Assembly (NCBI GenBank): GCA_038211965.1
Contig: JBBQVB010000042.1
Coordinates: forward strand, 1 to 18,161
Length of the DNA: 18,161 nucleotides
Reading direction: 5' to 3'
DNA from: Glacieibacterium sp038211965
GTDB lineage: Bacteria > Pseudomonadota > Alphaproteobacteria > Sphingomonadales > Sphingomonadaceae
Numbering within the stretch: position 1 is the stretch's first letter; each line of letters begins with the position of its first letter. Under the pieces are notes generated by a model. That model saw nothing but the letters and a program-made list of their open reading frames with translations. It was not told where the DNA came from and ran no database searches. Made by a program: the position numbers and the translations under genes. Shown in pieces: positions 14,265 to 18,161 of this stretch.

Positions 14265-14385
14265 TCAGGCGGCGACGACCGTCGTGCGGCGGCGCGCGCG
14301 CTGGCGCAGCCCGACGACGCCAAGGCCGCCGAGCATCGTCGCCCAGGTCGCGGGCTCGGGGACCCCCGCGACGGCCGGTCCGCGA
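14265..14385 (-). pseudogene. PEP-CTERM sorting tail, 5'-truncated gene
   Basis: The minus strand ends in VPEPATWATMLGGLGVV followed by Arg-rich GLRQRARRR and TTVVAA, then TGA at 14265-14267. This is a complete PEP-CTERM (PEPA type) surface-sorting signal: VPEP motif (14352-14363), hydrophobic helix, basic end. Upstream of about 14385 the frame holds no recognisable passenger protein and instead lies antisense to the histidine-kinase fragment. The rest of the gene is therefore missing. The exact junction cannot be placed to the base. Confidence 0.7.
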
Positions 14386-14778
14386 TCGATGCGCGACCTG
14401 CGCGACGCCGGCATGGCGTTCGTCTGGAAGGTCGAGAGCGTACCGCCGTTGCCCTGGCTCGACGCGATCGGCGCGCTGCACATCCTGCGCATCCTGCAGG
14501 AGGCGATCGGCAACATCCTCAGCCACGCGGGGGCGCGGCACGTCGAGGTCGGCTGCACGACGGCGGAGCGGCAGGGCCGCGCGGGCGTGGTGATCGTCAT
14601 CGCCGACGATGGCGACGGCTTCGATGCCGCCGCCACGACGCGCGGGCGCGGCCTCGCCAACATGCGCGCGCGCGCCGAGGCGCTGAACGCGGTACTCAGC
14701 CTCGATTCGGCGCGCGGGCGCGGCAGCCGCCTCGAACTCTGGCTGGCGCTCGCGGCGCCGGGTCCGGCTAGAAGCTGA
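14385..14778 (+). pseudogene. Histidine kinase ATPase domain, 5'-truncated gene
   Basis: The plus strand reads RDLRDAGMAFVWKVE, PWLDAIGALHILRILQEAIGNIL (N-box region), IADDGDGFD (G1 box), GRGLANMRARAEALN (G2 box) and GRGSRLELWLAL, ending at TGA 14776-14778. This is the C-terminal HATPase domain of a NarX/DegS-type two-component kinase. The dimerisation and phospho-acceptor part (HisKA_3) and any sensor are absent. An ATG at 14389 would give 129 residues, but no ribosome site is visible before it. The end overlaps the porin-like gene's stop by 11 bases. It is probably a remnant. Confidence 0.75.
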
Positions 14779-15523
14779 ACGCCGTTCCGAGATAGACCGA
14801 CTGGTCGGCGCGGTCGGCGTCGAGCAGGCTCGGCGCGACGGGCGCGAGCTTGTAGCGCACGCCGCCCGACAGCGACAGGCGCGGGCCGAGCGCATAGGCC
14901 CCGCCGAAATCGACCGAATAACGGCGTTCGAGCGGCGTCAGCAAAAGCGGCGACCCCGATTCGGCGGCGACCTGCAGCGCGGTGTTCCAATTCTTGCCGC
15001 GATAGGCGAGGCCGACGTCGACCGCATCGCGATGGTTGGGGCCGAGGCCGGTCAACCCCGAGTCGATTCGTGAATAGCCGCCGGTGACCGCGAAGCCGCG
15101 CCACGCGACGGCCAGCCCGACATTATAGGCGACGGGCGCGGCGGCCAGCGTCTCGGCCGGCGGCGCAGCGCGCGACGTGTCGACCGCCGCCGCGACGACG
15201 CGCGACGTAACGCCGAGGCTCAGCGCCTTACGGTTACTGGTCTGGCCCGACGGGGTGAAGCGGAACGCGCGCTCGACGGTATCGAGGCGCGCATTCGACG
15301 CGGTACGCCCGGGCGCGGTGAAGGTGAAATGCGCGTTGTCGAGCAGCGGCGGCGCGAACGGCGTCACGGCGCTGCCGCGCAACCGGTCGCCGGTCTCGAT
15401 CGAGACGCGCGACTTCGCCGGATGGTGTGGGGCAGGCTGCGTCGCGGCGGCGCACGGCAGCGCCGTCGCGAAAATCGCAACCATGCCGGTCAATCCGGCT
15501 GCTCGTAGCGCACCCCGTCTCAT
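14768..15523 (-). CDS. Putative outer-membrane beta-barrel protein
   Basis: A 251-residue exported protein. The signal peptide is about 1-27 (MRRGALRAAGLTGMVAIF, then a small-residue cleavage site near CAAATQ). The mature part alternates short strands typical of a porin-like barrel, such as VGLAVAWRGFAVTGGYSRID, VDVGLAYRGKNW and LSLSGGVRYKLAP, and ends YLGTAFSF with a terminal Phe, the usual outer-membrane barrel signal. No specific family or substrate is recognised. The start at 15523 follows from the signal peptide; an upstream ATG at 15577 would spoil it. Confidence 0.8.
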   Translation of the reverse strand: MRRGALRAAGLTGMVAIFATALPCAAATQPAPHHPAKSRVSIETGDRLRGSAVTPFAPPLLDNAHFTFTAPGRTASNARLDTVERAFRFTPSGQTSNRKALSLGVTSRVVAAAVDTSRAAPPAETLAAAPVAYNVGLAVAWRGFAVTGGYSRIDSGLTGLGPNHRDAVDVGLAYRGKNWNTALQVAAESGSPLLLTPLERRYSVDFGGAYALGPRLSLSGGVRYKLAPVAPSLLDADRADQSVYLGTAFSF

Positions 15524-15542
15524 CTCGATTCCAGCGCCTATC

Positions 15543-15555
15543 AGGCGAATCGCCT
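15543..15555. repeat. Palindrome AGGCGA-A-TCGCCT in the porin-like gene leader
   Basis: A perfect 13-base palindrome with one central base, 20-32 bases before the ATG of the outer-membrane gene. It could be an operator or a leader hairpin near the ribosome site. Confidence 0.3.
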
Positions 15556-15649
15556 CGTCTGCGAGTCCTAACGCCACAGAACGGCAGAAGCCCCCGCGAA
15601 TTCAGCGCGATTGTGTTACATCGCACACAGTTGCAGCGGGATTAACCGG

Positions 15650-15934
15650 TCAGCGCAGCGCCCGGCGCAGCAAAGCGAGCAATTCGGCGGTTTTCTGAGC
15701 CTGCGCGGCGGCATCGCCCGAAGCGGTCGCGGCGGCGACGCAGGTCGCGACATGCGCGTCGAGAACCTCGCGTTCGATGCGCGCCAGCGCGGCGCGCGCC
15801 GCCTGCAACTGCGTCAGGATGTCGACGCAATAGCGGCCGCCGCCGATCATTGCGGCAATACCGCGCACCTGCCCCTCGACGCGGCGCAACCGCGCGAGTT
15901 GCGCACGGTGATCGGTTGGAGCAGCGCCGGACAT
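15650..15934 (-). CDS. csoR: Copper-sensing transcriptional repressor, CsoR family
   Basis: A 94-residue all-helical repressor of the CsoR/RcnR/FrmR family. The N-terminal RRVEGQVRGIAAMI is the family's DNA-contacting helix region. Metal ligands fall at Cys36 (GRYC), His61 and Cys65 (DAHVATC), the same numbering as the Cu(I) triad of Mycobacterium CsoR, so copper is the best guess over nickel or formaldehyde. It is divergent from a Met/His-rich outer-membrane gene and a palindromic operator lies 10 bases before its start. Cu(I) binding would release both promoters. Confidence 0.93.
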   Translation of the reverse strand: MSGAAPTDHRAQLARLRRVEGQVRGIAAMIGGGRYCVDILTQLQAARAALARIEREVLDAHVATCVAAATASGDAAAQAQKTAELLALLRRALR

Positions 15935-15944
15935 CGTGGACCGG

Positions 15945-15959
15945 TACCCCCACGGGGTA
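15945..15959. promoter_or_regulatory. CsoR operator in the shared csoR/outer-membrane gene promoter
   Basis: TACCCC-CAC-GGGGTA is a perfect inverted repeat of the type bound by CsoR repressors. It lies in the 63-base divergent gap and touches TATATT (15958-15963, plus) and TATACC (15961-15956, minus), each a possible -10. Bound repressor would cover both. Confidence 0.75.
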
Positions 15960-15997
15960 TATTGTGCAAGCGGTGGGGCGGCGCTATCCGCCGTTCC

Positions 15998-17374
15998 ATG
16001 AAAGCTTTCAAACGATTCGTGGCGTGCGTCGCTCTCGTGGTGCCGGGGGCTGCGGCCGCGCAGATGCCCGGCATGACGATGCCCGGCATGACGATGCCCG
16101 CCGACCCGCCCGCGCCGCCCGCCGCAGCCGCACCCGCGCCGCGCCCTGCCGACAGTCACGCCGCGATGCCCGGCATGGATCACGGCGGCCACGCGATGGC
16201 GGCGGCGCTCGGCGGCTATCCGATGACGCGCGAGGCATCGGGGACAAGCTGGCAGCCCGACGCCTCGACGCACCAGGGGCTGCACGGTGCGGCGGGCGGC
16301 TGGTCGCTGATGGCGCATGGCACGCTGGTGCTCGATTATGCCCGCACCGGCGGACGGCGCGGCGACGACAAGCTGTTCGTCGCGGGGCACCTGATGGGTG
16401 TCGCGGCGCGCGACCTGTCGCCTGCCGACCGGCTGCAGTTCCGCATCGCGCTGTCGCCCGACCCATTGATGGGGCCGCGCGGCTATCCGCTGCTGTTCGC
16501 GGCGGGCGAGACCGCCGACGGGCGCACCCAGCTGGTCGACCGCCAGCACCCGCACGAACTGTTCAGCGAGCTGTCGGCGTCGCTGTCGCACCGCCTGTCG
16601 GGCGACGCGAGCGTCTTCGTCTATGCAGGACTGCCCGGCGAGCCCGCCTTCGGCCCGCCCGCCTATGTCCATCGCCAGTCGATCATGGACGACCCCGAAG
16701 CGCCGATCAGCCATCACTGGCTCGACAGCACGCACATCAGCTTCGGCGTCGTGACGGCGGGCGTCGTGCTCGGCCGCTGGAAGGCCGAGGTGTCGCGCTA
16801 CAAGGGCCGCGAGCCCGACCAGCACCGCTACGACATCGAGCGCCCGAAGTTCGATTCGACCGCGGCACGCCTGAACTGGAATCCGACCCCCGCGCTCGCC
16901 CTGCAGGCGTCATGGACCTTCCTCAAGTCGCCCGAGGCGCTGGCGGCGGACGAGAACCAGCGCCGGGTCTCGGCGAGTGCGCTCTACACGCGCGCGGTCG
17001 GCAAGACCGGCAGCTGGGCGACGACGCTGGCATGGGGACGGCGCACCGGGGACGGGCCGCACGGCGCGGGGCCGCATCTCGACGCCTATGTCGCCGAGAC
17101 TTCGCTGCGCTTCGACGAGCGCTGGACGGTGTTCGTGCGCGCCGAACGCATCGACACCGACGAGCTGCTGCCCGCGCCGGACGAGGTCCACGGTGCCGTG
17201 TTCACCGTCGGCAAGATTTCGGGCGGCGCGATCCGCGACTTCCGCGTCATGCCGCATTTGATGCTCGGCGTCGGCGCGGTCGCCAGCCGCAACTTCGTGG
17301 CGTCGGGCCTCGACGCGGCCTACGGCGGCGACCGCTGGAGCGGCATGGGGTTCGTGCGGCTCAAACTCGACTGA
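15998..17374 (+). CDS. Copper-associated outer-membrane protein with Met/His-rich N-terminus
   Basis: A 458-residue exported protein. The signal peptide is about 1-22. The mature N-terminus has a doubled motif MPGMTMPGMTMP (23-34), a Pro/Ala linker and then AMPGMDHGGHAMA, both of the kind that bind Cu(I)/Ag(I) in CopB/PcoB-like proteins. The rest looks like a large beta-barrel with strands such as WSLMAHGTLVLDYARTGG, FVRAERIDTDELLP and a final GMGFVRLKLD. The DNA of the motif is two tandem 15-base copies of ATGCCCGGCATGACG (16064-16093). It is divergent from csoR and shares its operator, so copper induction is likely. It is not certain to be a true CopB. Confidence 0.8.
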   Translation: MKAFKRFVACVALVVPGAAAAQMPGMTMPGMTMPADPPAPPAAAAPAPRPADSHAAMPGMDHGGHAMAAALGGYPMTREASGTSWQPDASTHQGLHGAAGGWSLMAHGTLVLDYARTGGRRGDDKLFVAGHLMGVAARDLSPADRLQFRIALSPDPLMGPRGYPLLFAAGETADGRTQLVDRQHPHELFSELSASLSHRLSGDASVFVYAGLPGEPAFGPPAYVHRQSIMDDPEAPISHHWLDSTHISFGVVTAGVVLGRWKAEVSRYKGREPDQHRYDIERPKFDSTAARLNWNPTPALALQASWTFLKSPEALAADENQRRVSASALYTRAVGKTGSWATTLAWGRRTGDGPHGAGPHLDAYVAETSLRFDERWTVFVRAERIDTDELLPAPDEVHGAVFTVGKISGGAIRDFRVMPHLMLGVGAVASRNFVASGLDAAYGGDRWSGMGFVRLKLD

Positions 17375-17392
17375 CGACCGCGATCGCGCGGG

Positions 17393-17647
17393 TCAGCGCC
17401 CACGGCGCTTCGTCATCGGGTCGGGCTTCTTCGGCCGCACCCAGCCGTCGGGCGGGGTCATGCGTTGCTGGCTGGTGCCGAGGCCCATGGCGCCCGGTTG
17501 CTGGCGGTAGAGATCGCCTGCCTCGCGCGCCGCGTCGGCATCGCGCAGCGCCTGCAGCTCGTTCCTGAGCCGCGCCGCGAGTTCGAAGTCGAGCGCGGCG
17601 GCGGCGGCGTGCATCTGCGCTTCGAGGGCATCGCGCGTCGTCGCCAT
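17393..17647 (-). CDS. Small UVR-motif protein downstream of thrS
   Basis: An 84-residue protein whose residues 7-36 (ALEAQMHAAAAALDFELAARL, then RNELQAL) form a UVR motif, the helical hairpin by which UvrB and UvrC bind each other. No UvrB helicase part is present. The C-terminal half is polar, with GWVRPKKPDPMTKRRGR. It begins 4 bases after the thrS stop, so it is likely co-transcribed. UVR hairpins also occur in other proteins, so a repair role is not shown. Confidence 0.8.
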   Translation of the reverse strand: MATTRDALEAQMHAAAAALDFELAARLRNELQALRDADAAREAGDLYRQQPGAMGLGTSQQRMTPPDGWVRPKKPDPMTKRRGR

Positions 17648-17651
17648 GCCG

Positions 17652-18161
17652 CTAGCGCAGATCGGGCGGCACCGCGTCGCCCGCCAGCCGCGCGACCGCG
17701 TCGGCGAGCGGCAGTACGACCTGCTCGCCGCCGCCCAGCGGGCGCAGCGCCACGGTCCCCTCCTCGGCCTCGCGCCGCCCGACGACGACGAGCCAAGGCA
17801 CGTGCGCGAGGCTGTGCTCGCGGACCTTGTAGTTGATCTTCTCGTTCCGGATGTCGGTCTCGGCGCGCAGGCCCGCCTTGCTGAGCGCCGCCGCGACCTC
17901 GCCCGCATAGCCGTCGGCATCGCTGACGATCGTCGCGACCACCGCCTGCACCGGCGCGAGCCACAGCGGGAAGCGTCCGGCGTAATGTTCGATCAGGATG
18001 CCGATGAAGCGCTCGTACGACCCGAAGATCGCGCGGTGGAGCATCACCGGGCGGTGGCGCGCGCCGTCCTCACCGACATAGCTCGCGTCGAGGCGTTCGG
18101 GCAGGACATAGTCGAGCTGGATCGTCCCGACCTGCCACGTCCGCCCGATCGCGTCGGTCAG
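17652..18161 (-). CDS. thrS: Threonyl-tRNA synthetase, C-terminal part (partial)
   Basis: The final 169 codons, entering from the right edge of the window. It shows the end of the class II catalytic core (LTDAIGRTWQVGTIQLDY, then RPVMLHRAIFGSYERFIGIL) and the whole anticodon-binding domain (FPLWLAPVQAVV to LADAVARLAGD). ThrS charges tRNA-Thr and edits Ser. The protein ends at TAG 17652-17654. Confidence 0.96.
   Translation of the reverse strand: MTDAIGRTWQVGTIQLDYVLPERLDASYVGEDGARHRPVMLHRAIFGSYERFIGILIEHYAGRFPLWLAPVQAVVATIVSDADGYAGEVAAALSKAGLRAETDIRNEKINYKVREHSLAHVPWLVVVGRREAEEGTVALRPLGGGEQVVLPLADAVARLAGDAVPPDLR

Noticed and set aside
15650..16825. A 391-codon open frame extending csoR upstream
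   Set aside because: The extension crosses the operator and lies antisense to the outer-membrane gene; the family-length start is at 15934.
1..18161. A replication origin in the window, suggested by dnaN, parAB and parS
   Set aside because: No DnaA-box cluster (TTATCCACA-like) or AT-rich unwinding stretch was seen, and dnaA is absent.

Overview
The window is a GC-rich stretch of an alphaproteobacterial chromosome, most likely from the Sphingomonadales. Three things point there: the contiguous mnmE-mnmG-rsmG-parA-parB order with perfect parS sites, a PEP-CTERM tail of the VPEPATW type, and a short DUF6489-like gene next to mnmE. Identifications rest on motifs read by eye; no database search was possible. 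No tRNA, rRNA, insertion sequence, prophage or CRISPR array was seen. It reads as core chromosome with a few small accessory or decaying patches.

Layout. (1) 1-1723, plus strand: the 3' end of a flavin-reductase-like gene and a Wzx/MATE-type polysaccharide flippase. (2) 1798-4017, plus: dnaN, coupled by a 4-base overlap to a lipocalin-like hypothetical gene, then a His/Met-rich secreted peptide coupled by a 4-base overlap to an MmcQ/YjbR gene. A start-less signal-peptide remnant follows. (3) 10019-4207, minus: DUF6489-like gene, mnmE, mnmG, rsmG, parA, parB. Three identical 16-bp parS palindromes lie here, two between mnmE and mnmG and one inside the rsmG reading frame. (4) 10105-11088, plus: quinone oxidoreductase. 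(5) 12657-11145, minus: a KirBac-type K+ channel, then a SnoaL/DUF4440-like lipoprotein. (6) 12766-13116, plus: a CsbD-domain protein with a C-terminal membrane anchor, a candidate EcfG general-stress promoter and a strong intrinsic terminator. (7) 14224-13179, minus: yggS-mgsA with a 4-base overlap. (8) 14265-14778: two headless gene ends joined back to back, a PEP-CTERM tail (minus) and a histidine-kinase ATPase tail (plus). (9) 15523-14768, minus: an outer-membrane porin-like protein. (10) 15650-17374: a divergent copper unit, with a CsoR-type repressor and a Met/His-rich outer-membrane protein sharing a TACCCC-CAC-GGGGTA operator. (11) 18161-17393, minus: the 3' end of thrS followed by a small UVR-motif protein.

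How they fit together. The tRNA U34 modification pair (MnmE/MnmG), the 16S rRNA methyltransferase RsmG and the ParABS segregation system form one transcription unit that carries its own centromere sites, which suggests a position not far from the replication origin. No origin or dnaA was found in the window. DnaN adds the replicative clamp. The CsoR unit and perhaps the His/Met-rich peptide handle metal. The CsbD gene looks like general stress response. No clearly new multi-gene system is visible. The least ordinary items are the headless-gene junction, the dual-coding parS, the His/Met peptide, the EcfG-like promoter and the altered G4 motif of MnmE.
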